The translations under genes and the position numbers were made by a program. Below are positions 1 to 10,006 of a stretch of 64,000 nucleotides of DNA, piece after piece; within the stretch, counting starts at the first letter, position 1; each line of letters begins with the position of its first letter. The notes below the pieces were generated by a model. That model was given only the letters and a program-made list of their open reading frames with translations, was not told where the DNA came from and searched no databases. The stretch is from Desulfocicer sp963675955 (GTDB taxonomy: Bacteria; Desulfobacterota; Desulfobacteria; Desulfobacterales; Desulfobacteraceae), in the NCBI GenBank assembly GCA_963675955.2, contig CAXXVR010000007.1, forward strand, positions 558,001-622,000, in the 5' to 3' direction.

Positions 1-334
1 ATAATGGCTATAGTCAATTTATTGCTCAATTTCATTTTTCATAACCCCACTGATGCGGATGGCTTTTCAAAAAATCCAACTTCATTAATTTATCGACCAT
101 TCACAATCACGATTATTGTAAGTATTCGGAGTTGTCGGTAAATGTTTGACCAATGCTCCATATTCACTTATTTGGGACTGGGTAGCATACTAATACTATG
201 ATGGGGTGATGACCCGATATTTACCGATTATTCATCGATTAATTTAAATACTTCAGTGTATTATACAACCGTCACCTCTGATTGTCCCCGGACAGACAGT
301 ATCATTTTTTAATGACTCAAGGGAGGATAAAACC
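1..334. other. Gene-free left edge
   Basis: No credible coding region is visible. The stretch is AT-rich and holds the first copy of intergenic repeat family A (138-224) and, at its right end, the ribosome binding site AGGGAGGA of the small gene that starts at 335. A promoter for that gene presumably lies here, but I cannot point to convincing -35/-10 boxes. Confidence 0.6.
138..224. repeat. Intergenic palindromic repeat family A, copy 1 (short form)
   Basis: The segment begins GTAAATGTTTGAC and ends CCCGATATTTAC, and its two ends are imperfect inverted copies of each other, with CTCCAT answering ATGGGG further in. The internal segment AGCATACTAATACTATG is close to that in copy 2 at 14939-15051. 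It is shorter than copies 2 and 3 because the inner right arm (the CAAAACAGGTGAAG part) is missing. The function is unknown; it may be a MITE-like or transcript-folding element. Confidence 0.65.
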
Positions 335-547
335 ATGGCTGGAAAAATATTTTACAGAGAGAGAAGAAAAGCCAAAGAAGGCGAAAAAAAACCACGTTTC
401 AGGGTCGTTGCCGTATTTGATTCCAATCTGAAAGTTTACTCAGACCATCTGAGGTTAAAGGAACTTGAACAGATTGCACAGGCCACCGGTGCCGAACTGA
501 TCCCATTACAAAGAGACACAAAAGAAGACGAAAATAAAAAACATTAA
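335..547 (+). CDS. Small conserved-looking basic protein next to the molybdenum storage gene
   Basis: A 70-residue protein preceded by a good ribosome binding site (AGGGAGGA, about 8 bases before ATG). It is rich in Lys and Arg at the N-terminus (RERRKAKEGEKK), has a short beta-strand-like core (FRVVAVFDSNLKVY) followed by an amphipathic helix, and ends in a very polar tail. I do not recognise a domain. It lies 79 bases upstream of the molybdenum-storage-like gene on the same strand and is probably co-transcribed with it, so a role with that protein is possible but unproven. There is no signal peptide or membrane segment. Confidence 0.7.
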   Translation: MAGKIFYRERRKAKEGEKKPRFRVVAVFDSNLKVYSDHLRLKELEQIAQATGAELIPLQRDTKEDENKKH

Positions 548-626
548 GACAGACCAATAATCATAAGAGGGCAATTCATCACACCACCTGCAAATTGGGT
601 AGGAATCCAAACCCGAAAGGGGGATC

Positions 627-1460
627 ATGGCTTTAGTTCGAGATAAAGACGGTAAAAGACTCCATGTAAAAAGCAAACTGATGGGAGAAAGTCTGGTGGG
701 CAGAAAATTTCTAAACCAACTCGATATTGCTCCCCAGGAACGCCTGTATCCAGATGTCGCCATCATGAAAATCGGGGGACAGTCCATCTGTGACAGGGGC
801 GCCAAAGCACTTCCCGCTATTTTAAAGGAAATTGTGGCCAACAGGGAAGCACACAAAATGCTCATTACCACCGGCGGCGGTACCAGAAGCAGGCACATCT
901 ATACCATTGGTCTTGAAATGGGCATGCCCACGGGCATCATTGCCAAATTCGGCAGCATGATCTCTGACCAGAATGCCCTGATGGTGGCCACCCTTTTGTC
1001 CCCCTGGGGGGGCATCAAGATATCCCACAGCGATATAGTAAAACTGCCCACCTATTTTGCCGAGGGCATTATTCCGGTCATGGCTGGCATGCCGCCCTAT
1101 GACTATTTTGCCATCAAGCCGGAAAAGGGAAGAATTCCCATCCACCGCACCGATGTGGGCTTGATCATCCTGGCAGATCTCATAGGATCTCGCAGGATCT
1201 TGTTCATAAAAGATGAAAACGGCCTTTACACCGACGATCCCAAGAAAAATTCCGATGCCGAATTCATCCCCAGAATCGGGGCAAGGGATCTCATTGAAAG
1301 AAATCAGGATGACCTGGTCATTGAGCGACCCTGTCTGGAAATTATCCAGAACAGCGAGGTCCTGGAAGAAGTTCAGGTGATCAACGGCATGGTCCCCGGC
1401 AATATCACCAAGGCCCTTGCAGGTGAACATGTGGGATCCATCATTTACAAGCAAAAATAA
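627..1460 (+). CDS. Molybdenum storage protein-like amino acid kinase family protein
   Basis: A 277-residue cytoplasmic protein of the amino acid kinase fold. The phosphate-binding start of the fold is visible as KIGGQS (about 48-53), followed by the glycine-rich TTGGGTRSRH (81-90) and the C-terminal nucleotide-site motif KDENGLYTDDP (about 195-205). The length and the RSRH/GLYTDDP signatures match the MosA/MosB subunits of the Azotobacter molybdenum storage protein, which pack polyoxomolybdate clusters using ATP, better than UMP kinase (about 240 residues). Only one subunit gene is present here, so it could form a homo-oligomer or pair with a gene outside the window. Start ATG is preceded by AAAGGGGG. 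Confidence 0.8.
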   Translation: MALVRDKDGKRLHVKSKLMGESLVGRKFLNQLDIAPQERLYPDVAIMKIGGQSICDRGAKALPAILKEIVANREAHKMLITTGGGTRSRHIYTIGLEMGMPTGIIAKFGSMISDQNALMVATLLSPWGGIKISHSDIVKLPTYFAEGIIPVMAGMPPYDYFAIKPEKGRIPIHRTDVGLIILADLIGSRRILFIKDENGLYTDDPKKNSDAEFIPRIGARDLIERNQDDLVIERPCLEIIQNSEVLEEVQVINGMVPGNITKALAGEHVGSIIYKQK

Positions 1461-1564
1461 TCTGCTGTGAGAAACAATCCATATTGGTAAAAAAATATCC
1501 ACACTTTTCCGGGGCTGGATTCCACGCATTCATCATCTGGTGCAGGCGTCCGGCCCATGGTGCA

Positions 1565-2485
1565 TCAATGGGTCAAATGAAGCCAGAGGGTAAAGGTAAC
1601 GGCGGAAAAAAGAGTGGTTGAAGAGATGGCTGCCACGGCAAACTCAGCATCACCATTCATTTCCCGGGCCATGACGTAGCTGATGGTGGCCGACGGAGAA
1701 GCCAGCAGAATAAGGCCCGGGACATACAGTTCCGGAGGGATTTTCCAAAGGGAGTACAACACCCATCCCACCCCGGGCAGCAGCAAAAGTTTTATAAAAT
1801 TAGCCAGCACCAGATGAACCAGCCTCGCTCTTATCAAATCAAAACTCAGGGATGCCCCTATGAGAAGCAAAGCAAGGGGCAGAGACATGCCGCTGATGAT
1901 GTCAAGAGTGCGCTCCATGATCACCGGCAATGCGGCACCGGTCAAGGCAAAACTGATCCCTGCAATGGCCGATACAATCACGGGATTTCCTAAAATTTTG
2001 GTAATGATCCTACGGGGATTGTGAAAAGAAGGGACGGCATCCGCATAATACTGGAGCACAAACACCGATAAAAAATTCTGCAAAATCATAATAAAGCCGG
2101 TTAAAATACTGGCTGCGGCAAAACCGTCACTCCCCAGAAAATAATAGGCCACAGCAAGACCAATGTAACCCAGATTCCCATGAAAGGCATTTTGAACAAA
2201 GGTTCCCGATCGCCGGGGAGACAAATGAATTTTTGTGCTGATCAGCCAGGTCAATCCAAAGGATATAATGATAGCAGCCAGGGTTAACCACAGCACCTGG
2301 AGATTAAAATCGGTTTTCAGGGAACTTTTGGCAATGGCTCCGAACACCATGGCCGGAATGGCGATATAATACACCAGGCGGTTGGCCGGTCCCAGAAATT
2401 CTGGTGGTATAAATCCCCTCTGCCTTGCAAACCAGCCAAGTACAATCACCGTAAAAATGGGGATAATGGTGTTTAAGATTTCCAT
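1565..2485 (-). CDS. AEC (auxin efflux carrier) family permease
   Basis: A 306-residue polytopic membrane protein with about ten hydrophobic segments arranged as two halves of five, as expected for the AEC/PIN-like carriers. The N-terminus MEILNTIIPIFTVIVLGW and the C-terminal segment with ILLASPSATISYVMAREM are typical of the family. These proteins move small organic anions such as malate or malonate; the substrate here is unknown. I chose the internal ATG at 2485 because it gives the usual family start; an open frame continues 13 codons upstream without an obvious ribosome binding site. It stands alone, convergent with the molybdenum-storage gene. Confidence 0.8.
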   Translation of the reverse strand: MEILNTIIPIFTVIVLGWFARQRGFIPPEFLGPANRLVYYIAIPAMVFGAIAKSSLKTDFNLQVLWLTLAAIIISFGLTWLISTKIHLSPRRSGTFVQNAFHGNLGYIGLAVAYYFLGSDGFAAASILTGFIMILQNFLSVFVLQYYADAVPSFHNPRRIITKILGNPVIVSAIAGISFALTGAALPVIMERTLDIISGMSLPLALLLIGASLSFDLIRARLVHLVLANFIKLLLLPGVGWVLYSLWKIPPELYVPGLILLASPSATISYVMAREMNGDAEFAVAAISSTTLFSAVTFTLWLHLTH

Positions 2486-2683
2486 CAAGTCAAAATAGAG
2501 ACCAAGCCCTATTCTGTCAAGCAATTATAATCCCGAATACATGAAAAAAGCATGACCACGTCGGCCTCACAAGCTCTGATAAATAAACCATATTGCAACC
2601 AGACCTGGGAAATGAGAATGTGGACCTGGGAAATAGAGATCCGTTCTGTTTTATGGCTTATTTCACAATAGGCATCAAGTTAT

Positions 2684-3799
2684 TTACCCAAGACCATAGT
2701 GGGTTGAAATACTGGATTCTGACTCAACCAGAGAAACCGCTTCTGCCACCCCACATTGGTTATTGGATGCCACAATCTCAAATTCCTTCTGCAGATCTGA
2801 CGGCGTATTGGCCACCACAAATCCACGGCCCGCCCATTGAAGAAGATCCAGATCATTATAATCATTGCCCACTGCCACCACATGGTTTCTGTGCACATCC
2901 AGGCATTCACAAAGCCATGCCACCGCCTGACTCTTGGACACACGTGGGTTAAACACCTCAATCCAAAGGGATTTTCCATCCAGGGGAGAGGTGGCTTTAA
3001 TAACGCTGAAGTCACCAAGGGTCTGCTGAACCCGGTCTGCGGTTTCATGCCCCAGATAAGAGGGAACAATGGCCAGAATTTCCGTTGATTCACCAAAGGT
3101 TGCCAGGTCTGTTTTCGTCATGGGCCTGCAGAACTCCTGGTACATGGCAATGCGGGTATAGAAATCCGGATTTGTCGGCAATTTTTCACAGAATTTCCCA
3201 CCAGACCGGGCATTTCGGCCTCCATGGGGTCCGGCAGGGACATTATCGATCAAGGAAACATTTCCATAGCTCCGATCTTTAACAGTCACATTCTCCATGG
3301 GATTACGGCCATCCCGGACAGATTCATTTGCCTCTTTTCCGGCCATGGCGGCCGGATCAGCAATTTTATAGATAAAATACCGGGTATCCGGTACCGGGCG
3401 ATGAATCATATAATCCAGGTCAAAGTCATCAAAAACCTGGGCAATCCGACAGACATCCCCCGGTCCCAGATTTTCTTTTTTGATAATTTCCCCATGGGTA
3501 CACTCCATGATAGCCGCCCCAGTGGAAAAAATCACATAATCCACAGGCATATCTTCTCCGATGGGAGAAAAGCCCATACCTGTGACAGCCTTCTGGAAAG
3601 AGTAGATAGATCGTCCCGTGGCAAAAACCCTTATTACACCCCGTTTTCCAAGGTGTTCCAGGGCTGCCAGATCGCTGGGATGAATGAATTTATCATCGGT
3701 AAAAAGGGTACCATCCAGATCCGTTACAAACATTTTATTCTCAATATTCATGGTAATTGGCATTTCTCCGGGTTCCTGCCGGTTTTCAAAAGCATTCAC
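2684..3799 (-). CDS. HAD superfamily (Cof-type) phosphatase
   Basis: A haloacid dehalogenase-like hydrolase of class IIB. Motif I is DLDGT close to the N-terminus (about residue 27 of the longest frame), motif II is the FATGRS segment, and motif IV is GNDYNDLDLL near residue 315, with a C2-type cap between them. Such enzymes dephosphorylate sugar phosphates, nucleotides or cofactors; the substrate cannot be read from sequence. The true start is uncertain: ATGs at 3799, 3763 and 3751 are possible, and the last (MNIENKMFVTDLDGT) gives the common family start. It is divergent from tyrA. Confidence 0.8.
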   Translation of the reverse strand: MNAFENRQEPGEMPITMNIENKMFVTDLDGTLFTDDKFIHPSDLAALEHLGKRGVIRVFATGRSIYSFQKAVTGMGFSPIGEDMPVDYVIFSTGAAIMECTHGEIIKKENLGPGDVCRIAQVFDDFDLDYMIHRPVPDTRYFIYKIADPAAMAGKEANESVRDGRNPMENVTVKDRSYGNVSLIDNVPAGPHGGRNARSGGKFCEKLPTNPDFYTRIAMYQEFCRPMTKTDLATFGESTEILAIVPSYLGHETADRVQQTLGDFSVIKATSPLDGKSLWIEVFNPRVSKSQAVAWLCECLDVHRNHVVAVGNDYNDLDLLQWAGRGFVVANTPSDLQKEFEIVASNNQCGVAEAVSLVESESSISTHYGLG

Positions 3800-3961
3800 C
3801 TATTTTGACTTTTTCAGGGAACTTGGGTATAAAGGGGGGTTGATTCCAATACCGGCTATTCACGAAAGTGGGGCTTGGTCCACCCCGGACCTCCCGGAGC
3901 AAAACCGAACCTGAGTCTATCAGCAAAATACAAACGAGTAAATTGACTTTTTATAACAGGG

Positions 3962-5101
3962 ATGACCATGGACAAGGTGTTTGACATTGAGATAAAGAAA
4001 TTAAGGGACAATATTGATGACATCGACCAGCAGATCCTGGGCTTAATTTCCCGGCGTCTTGCACAGGTCCAGGAAGTTGTTGCCCTTAAAAAGGCCCACA
4101 ACATTCCGGTATACCACCCGGCAAGGGAAGAAGATCTGATTTCAAAATTGCGCAGCCAGGCTTCGTCTTCGGGCATTGATCCGGACTTCATGGAAGAGTT
4201 GTACCGCGTAATTCTGAGAAACTCACGCATGGAACAGACCGTGGAGATGAAACAGCAGGGTCTCCGGGCAGGAGCCAGGGTATTGATTGTGGGCGGGGCC
4301 GGACAGATGGGCCGTTTTTTTGCCGACCTGTTCCGGACATCGGGGTACATTGTCAGCATTCTCAGCGAAGACAACTGGGACCAGGTGGAAACACTTTGCA
4401 TGGACATCGATCTGGTATTGCTGTCTGTGCCCATCAACGTCACCCTTGACACCATAAAACGTATTGTTCCCCACATGCCGTCCACAGCTATTCTGGCGGA
4501 TATCACCAGTATCAAAACAGCTCCTGTGAATGCCATGCTTATGCACTTTTCCGGCCCTGTCATAGGACTTCATCCCCTTTTCGGACCTTCCTGTGCCAGC
4601 CTGGACAAGCAGATCATTGCCGTCACACCGGGACGGGAGAATGAGAAATGTCAGTGGCTTGTGGAGCAGCTGACCCTGTGGGGAGCTGTGATGGTCAGTG
4701 CCGAACCTGAAGAGCACGATGACATCATGGACATTGTCCAGGCCCTTCGCCATTTTGCGACCTTTTGTTTTGGCCGTTTTCTGTGCCGGAACAAGGTGAA
4801 TCTTGAAAGATCTCTGGAATTTTCAAGTCCCATTTATCGTCTGGAACTTGGCATGGTGGGGCGGCTTTTTGCCCAGGACAGCAGCCTGTATGCTGAGATT
4901 ATTTTTGCCACCCCGGCCCGCAGAAAGGTGTTAAAGCAGTATGTAGCGGCCATGAACAAACAGATGGAACTGCTGGAAAACAATGACAAAGCTCTTTTCA
5001 TGGAACGATTCGCAGAAGTAAGCCAATGGTTTGGCCCCTTCGGCGATCAGGCCATGCGGGAGAGTGATTTTATCATCAACAAGTTGATTGAACGGTTTTA
5101 G
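3962..5101 (+). CDS. tyrA: Bifunctional chorismate mutase / prephenate dehydrogenase
   Basis: A 379-residue fusion. Residues about 8-95 form an AroQ-type chorismate mutase helix bundle (LRDNIDDIDQQILGLISRR), and residues about 105-370 are prephenate dehydrogenase with the NAD-binding loop GGAGQMG (111-117) and the LHPLFGP motif. The length agrees with E. coli TyrA (373). It converts chorismate to prephenate and then to 4-hydroxyphenylpyruvate for tyrosine synthesis in the cytoplasm. A second ATG two codons downstream (3968) has better spacing from AGGG and may be the real start. No other aromatic pathway gene is adjacent. Confidence 0.93.
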   Translation: MTMDKVFDIEIKKLRDNIDDIDQQILGLISRRLAQVQEVVALKKAHNIPVYHPAREEDLISKLRSQASSSGIDPDFMEELYRVILRNSRMEQTVEMKQQGLRAGARVLIVGGAGQMGRFFADLFRTSGYIVSILSEDNWDQVETLCMDIDLVLLSVPINVTLDTIKRIVPHMPSTAILADITSIKTAPVNAMLMHFSGPVIGLHPLFGPSCASLDKQIIAVTPGRENEKCQWLVEQLTLWGAVMVSAEPEEHDDIMDIVQALRHFATFCFGRFLCRNKVNLERSLEFSSPIYRLELGMVGRLFAQDSSLYAEIIFATPARRKVLKQYVAAMNKQMELLENNDKALFMERFAEVSQWFGPFGDQAMRESDFIINKLIERF

Positions 5102-5216
5102 TCCATTAGCTCTGACAGGGCCTGATCATAAGATAGATCGCCAATTATAATGGCTGGCCGATGACATGAGAAACCCCTTAAAACATAAACAGCAGGACAT
5201 AAAACATGAGGCATAT

Positions 5217-6335
5217 ATGAGATTATTCTTTTTATTTTATTCGATTATATTGCCGATATGGGTACAACCGACCATGGCCCAGGAATCCCCTGTCACCGTT
5301 GCGGCTGTTTTATCCACCACCGGCATTGCAGCCCCCCATAATCGTCCACTTATCCCCCTGATTGAGCTTGCCGTGGACGAAATCAACAGCCAGGGAGGAC
5401 TGCTTGGTCATCCTTTGAAACTGATGCTGATAGACAATCACAGTAGCCCCCTTGGGTCCACAAAGGCAGCCCGCAAGGCCATGGAGAACAATGCCATTGC
5501 CGTCATCGGAGCCCATTGGAGTTCCCATTCCCTGGCCATGGCACCTCTGCTTCAAGAGGCTGGGATTCCCATGATTTCCCTGTCCACCAGTCCCGGTATC
5601 ACCCTTACCGGAAATTATATTTTCAGCGTTAATTTCAATGACATATTCCAGGGGCAAATGGTGGCAAAATTTGCAAGAGAGACGCTGCATGCCGCCAATG
5701 CAGTGGTTTTAAAAAATCTCAATGAGGCCTATTCCATGACCCTGGCGGAATACTTCAGCAAAGAATTTAAAAAAATGGGGGGAAAAATTATTCTGGAGAG
5801 TGGCTACAAGGGAAACACAGTGGACTTCCAGGACATTATCTCCCGGATCAAAACCGCTCAACCCGATGTTGTCTTTATTCCCGGATACTCCAGGGACAGC
5901 GGTTTTTTTATCAGACAAACCATAAGCCAGGGTCTTTACAGCATATTCATCGGGGCAGATGCATGGGATGATATCCACCGCTATGCAGGAGATGCCCTTG
6001 AGGGCAGTTATTGTACCGCCGTATGGCATCCCCGGCAAAACACCCCCCCAAGTGACCATTTAAAAGAGCGGTACCAATATCAATATCATTCCGATAAGAT
6101 CAATTTCAGTGCGGTGCCATGGTATGATGCATTCATGCTTTTAAGGGATGCCGTTAACCGTGCCCAGAGCCTGGACAAAATTAAAATCCGTAAAGCCCTG
6201 GCGGCAACCCGGGGATTTCAGGGAGCAAGTGGCACCATCACCTTTAACAAAAACGGTGATCCCGTTGGGAAAAAAATCATGATTCTGAAATATGAAAATA
6301 AAAAACCTGTCTATTTTAAAACCATGGCTCAATGA
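5217..6335 (+). CDS. Periplasmic substrate-binding protein, branched-chain amino acid (Peripla_BP_6) type
   Basis: A 372-residue protein with a signal peptide (MRLFFLFYSIILPIWVQPTMAQ) followed by an ABC-type type I periplasmic binding fold: VAAVLSTTGIAA at the start, then INSQGG, the ligand-pocket region WSSHSLAMAPLLQEAGIPMIS and FIPGYSRDSGFFIRQ. I chose the ATG at 5217, which has ATGAGG five bases upstream and starts directly at the signal peptide. No permease or ATPase gene follows; instead a paralogue and a histidine kinase do, so it may act as a sensory receptor instead of a transporter part. Confidence 0.85.
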   Translation: MRLFFLFYSIILPIWVQPTMAQESPVTVAAVLSTTGIAAPHNRPLIPLIELAVDEINSQGGLLGHPLKLMLIDNHSSPLGSTKAARKAMENNAIAVIGAHWSSHSLAMAPLLQEAGIPMISLSTSPGITLTGNYIFSVNFNDIFQGQMVAKFARETLHAANAVVLKNLNEAYSMTLAEYFSKEFKKMGGKIILESGYKGNTVDFQDIISRIKTAQPDVVFIPGYSRDSGFFIRQTISQGLYSIFIGADAWDDIHRYAGDALEGSYCTAVWHPRQNTPPSDHLKERYQYQYHSDKINFSAVPWYDAFMLLRDAVNRAQSLDKIKIRKALAATRGFQGASGTITFNKNGDPVGKKIMILKYENKKPVYFKTMAQ

Positions 6336-6510
6336 CTCAAGGCTTCATGATGGACTCGTCTGTCATAAGTTCTACAATTTACCACCACGTAATGAGTTTC
6401 TCTAAAATTGCAACGAACACATATGGTATGAAAAGTGAGACCTTAGGACTCATGACTAATGGATATTGTAAACGTTTTTTTAAAATTTGATGCCCTTGAG
6501 GAGAATGCTT

Positions 6511-7701
6511 ATGGCAGCTTCCATCACATTTGATCGAATAAAAAAAAATCACAAGATCAAAACCATGCTGTCCTTGTGGGTGATCATCTTTTTGCTCTTT
6601 TTTTCAACAGATCCGGTCCTTGCCGGGGAACAGCCAATCAAAATTGCCGCCATTTTTTCATTCACAGGGGCAGCTGCAGGTTCCAATGCACCATCCATAA
6701 AAGGGGTCAGAGCCGCTGTCAGAAAAATTAACCAACAGGGGGGTGTCCTGGAAAGACCCATTGAACTTGTGGAAATTGATAACCAGAGTTCTCCCATCGG
6801 TTCCAGAGTGGCAGCGGAAAAAGCGGCACACCTCGGTGTCACTGCCATCATCGGCTGTAACTGGAGTTCCCATTCCCTCGCCGTTGCAAAGGTGGCCCAG
6901 CGGGAGGGTATTCCCATGATCAGCAATATTTCCACCCATCCAGAGGTGACCCGCACCGGCAATTATATCTTTCGAGTCTGTTTCACCGATGCCATACAGG
7001 GCAGGGCCATGGCCCATTTTGCAGCTGAAGTCCTGAAGGCCCGCACCGGGGTTCTAATGGTGGATCTTAACAGCGATTACGGCATCACGCTGTCAGAATT
7101 ATTCAGAAAAAACTTTGAAAAACCCGGTGAAAGAATATTGAGCCGCCTGGAGTATAAAAACAATTCTGATCTGCACCATTTCCGCCACATGATCTCCCGA
7201 ACCATAAAATTAAACCCCGATGTGGTTTTCATCCCGGGATTTGTGGAAAGCGGAATTATTCTACGTGAAATGGCAAAGGTCGGACTTAATACCATCCCCC
7301 TGGGAGGAGACGGATGGGGATTTAACGATTTTTTCAAAGCCGGTGGTTCAGAATTAGAACAAGGCTATTATTGTACTCACTGGGACTCCCAGAGCACATC
7401 TGCCCCAGCCCTTGAGTATCTTTCCCACAGGCAGGACAAAACCCATGTCTGGGCTGCAGAAGTCCTTTCTGTGGATGCCGTAAACCTGCTGGCCCAGGCC
7501 ATGATCCAGAGCGGCACCTCCACTGATCGTTCCATGATCAGAAAATCTCTCTCCGAAGTTCATGGGTTTCAAGGGATCACCGGCACCATCTCCTTTGACA
7601 AAAATGGAGATCCCATCAAGGATGTGGTCATCATGGAAATTCGCAATGGAAAACCTTTTTTTCACTCACGTTTCATCCTGAATGCAGATGAAGAAAAATA
7701 A
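6511..7701 (+). CDS. Second periplasmic substrate-binding protein, paralogue of the preceding gene
   Basis: A 396-residue protein of the same type I binding fold as its upstream neighbour, sharing KIAAIFSFTGAAAG, INQQGGVLE and CNWSSHSLAVAKVAQREGIP. The signal segment is set back about 20 residues (LSLWVIIFLLFFSTDPVLAG). The start at 6511 is favoured because GAGGAG lies seven bases before it; ATGs at 6490 and 6505 are alternatives. The gene arose by tandem duplication and the two copies have diverged in the ligand pocket. It precedes a membrane histidine kinase by about 150 bases. Confidence 0.85.
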   Translation: MAASITFDRIKKNHKIKTMLSLWVIIFLLFFSTDPVLAGEQPIKIAAIFSFTGAAAGSNAPSIKGVRAAVRKINQQGGVLERPIELVEIDNQSSPIGSRVAAEKAAHLGVTAIIGCNWSSHSLAVAKVAQREGIPMISNISTHPEVTRTGNYIFRVCFTDAIQGRAMAHFAAEVLKARTGVLMVDLNSDYGITLSELFRKNFEKPGERILSRLEYKNNSDLHHFRHMISRTIKLNPDVVFIPGFVESGIILREMAKVGLNTIPLGGDGWGFNDFFKAGGSELEQGYYCTHWDSQSTSAPALEYLSHRQDKTHVWAAEVLSVDAVNLLAQAMIQSGTSTDRSMIRKSLSEVHGFQGITGTISFDKNGDPIKDVVIMEIRNGKPFFHSRFILNADEEK

Positions 7702-7848
7702 TGAATCCATCCAGAACCCGGCTGAAAACAATTCAGCTTATTCCCCAGACATATCACAAACGGTCAGAGTTATGACCACCCCGATTTTTCTGAAACATAA
7801 AAATACAACGTATGGTGCCAAAGCACTGTTTAAGAACGGAGAACTTTA

Positions 7849-9942
7849 TTGAAAGTTAACAGCCTCAGGGTCAAAATCAGTGCGGCCGTCATAATGACCG
7901 GTTTTTTTATGTCATTGAGTATTGCAACAGTGATCTACCCCTTTGAAAAAGATCGTCGCCAGACACGCCTGAAAAATATCCATGTGCTGTTAAGTGCCGT
8001 ATTTCATCAAAAGAAAGAACAGCTGGCCAATGAAATTTATGCCGACCAGAAAGAAGCCTTGATACTCTCCTTGAAAGAATTTCAACGCCTCCAAAACATA
8101 TCCCATGTACTGATTTATAACCCCAGGGGCCAATTAACGGCATCGACCTCACCCCGGGCCGATATACCCCAAAGGTTCACATCAATAGATCCAAATGGTG
8201 TTAACACCATGCCGGAATTCACCAGAGCCAGATTCCAGCAAACACCCTATGCAGATTTTTTTTCCCCCATTGAAGTCATCGGTATTCATGTGGGGTTCAT
8301 GCGAATTCTCTATGAGCTGGATGAGCTTGAACAGGAATCCCAACTGATTATTCTCTTTTTCGGTATATTATTCATGGTACTGATTCTGATTGTTATTCTC
8401 CTGAATCTGTTCTTAACCCGTTCCGTTATCCTGCCCACAGCCCGGCTTTGCAATGCCATGGAGCGCCTTAAAAAAGAAGAACCCGATGTCCGGATTTCCA
8501 TTGATTCCCGGGATGAAATGGGAAATATGGCAAAGGCATTCAATGAGATGTCCCAAAAACTCTATCAGCAACGCAGGGATTTAACCGATGCCATTGCATC
8601 CAAAGATGCCTATGCCCTGAAGCTTCAGAACAGCAATGCCGCCCTTGAGCAACTAAACAGAAATCTGGAAACCAGGGTAGAGGAGCGAACCTGTGAACTC
8701 AGTGAAAGCAACCGCCGCTTACAGAAAGAAATGGATGAAAGGCAGCACACCTACAGAGAGAAACGAGCCCTTGAAAAACGCCTTGATCGTTCAAAAAAAA
8801 TGGAGACACTGGGATTACTGGCAGGGGGAGTGGCCCATGATCTTAACAATGTCCTTTCCGGTCTCGTTAGCTATCCGGATCTGCTCCTACTGGATCTGTT
8901 ACCGGATCATCCCATGTATAATCCCATCATGACCGTCAAAGAATCCGGACAGAAAGCAGGAGCCATTGTCCAGGATCTTCTGACCCTGACCCGAAGAGGG
9001 GTGGTGTGCAATGATGTGGTTAATCTGAACACCATTATATCGGAATACGTCTCCTCACCGGAGCATCAAGGATTAATGCTGTTTCACAGCAATGTAAACA
9101 TAGAAATTCTTCCTGGGGAAAATCTGATGAACATAAAAGGTTCACCCGTACATTTAAAGAAAACCCTCATGAATCTGGTATCCAATGCCGCGGAAGCCCA
9201 GCCGGAAGGCGGCAACATCTGCGTATCCACATACAACCGGCATGTAGAAGTGCCCATACTGGGGTATCAGCATATCCAGAAGGGAGACTATGTGGTGATG
9301 GAAGTTAAAGACTCCGGCATGGGGATTTCAGATTCGGATCAGGAAAGAATCTTTGAACCTTTTTACACCAAAAAGATTATGGGAAGAAGTGGCACAGGGC
9401 TTGGAATGGCCGTGGTATGGGGAACCATTCAGGACCACCATGGATACATCAATATTAAAAGTAAAGTAGATCAAGGTACCATTTTTGAACTTTTCTTTCC
9501 GGTAACAGATAGTCCCCTGATTCAGGAAGATAAAATTGATTCTCCCTACGTTCAAATGGGTAACCATGAAACAGTACTCATCGTTGATGACATGAAAGAA
9601 CAAACGGAAATGGCCAGTATGATCGTGGAAAAACTTGGGTACAAGGCGATTCTGGCCAACAGTGGCGAAGAGGCCGTCACATACCTCACAAGCCATTGCG
9701 TAGACCTAGTCATTCTGGACATGATCATGGACCCCGGCATGGATGGCCTTGACACCTATCGGAAGATCATTGAAATCTATCCGGGTCAAAAAGCCATCAT
9801 CACTTCAGGATATGCAGAAAATGAACGTGTTAAAATCGTGCAGACACTGGGGGCGGGTACGTATATAAAAAAGCCATATACCATTGAAGCACTTGGTCAG
9901 GCCATTCGGGAAACTCTTTATCCCAAGACAAAAGGGGTTTGA
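7849..9942 (+). CDS. Membrane hybrid sensor histidine kinase with receiver domain
   Basis: A 697-residue protein starting at TTG (GGAG six bases upstream). Order of parts: membrane segment about 8-28, a roughly 135-residue periplasmic sensor, a second membrane segment about 165-188, HAMP, a coiled coil (about 240-320), HisKA with phospho-acceptor His330 (GGVAHDLNNVLSG), HATPase_c with DSGMGIS and GTGLGMAV, and a C-terminal receiver with Asp624 (VILDMIMDPGMDG). The hybrid layout without an output domain suggests phosphate is passed on to another regulator. Its position after two orphan binding proteins suggests they present ligands to its periplasmic domain. Confidence 0.9.
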   Translation: MKVNSLRVKISAAVIMTGFFMSLSIATVIYPFEKDRRQTRLKNIHVLLSAVFHQKKEQLANEIYADQKEALILSLKEFQRLQNISHVLIYNPRGQLTASTSPRADIPQRFTSIDPNGVNTMPEFTRARFQQTPYADFFSPIEVIGIHVGFMRILYELDELEQESQLIILFFGILFMVLILIVILLNLFLTRSVILPTARLCNAMERLKKEEPDVRISIDSRDEMGNMAKAFNEMSQKLYQQRRDLTDAIASKDAYALKLQNSNAALEQLNRNLETRVEERTCELSESNRRLQKEMDERQHTYREKRALEKRLDRSKKMETLGLLAGGVAHDLNNVLSGLVSYPDLLLLDLLPDHPMYNPIMTVKESGQKAGAIVQDLLTLTRRGVVCNDVVNLNTIISEYVSSPEHQGLMLFHSNVNIEILPGENLMNIKGSPVHLKKTLMNLVSNAAEAQPEGGNICVSTYNRHVEVPILGYQHIQKGDYVVMEVKDSGMGISDSDQERIFEPFYTKKIMGRSGTGLGMAVVWGTIQDHHGYINIKSKVDQGTIFELFFPVTDSPLIQEDKIDSPYVQMGNHETVLIVDDMKEQTEMASMIVEKLGYKAILANSGEEAVTYLTSHCVDLVILDMIMDPGMDGLDTYRKIIEIYPGQKAIITSGYAENERVKIVQTLGAGTYIKKPYTIEALGQAIRETLYPKTKGV

Positions 9943-10006
9943 TCTCTCCCCGACTGGTGGTGGCCCATAACGTTCGGATTGCAGCATTCCCCACAGAGAT
10001 ACCTAC

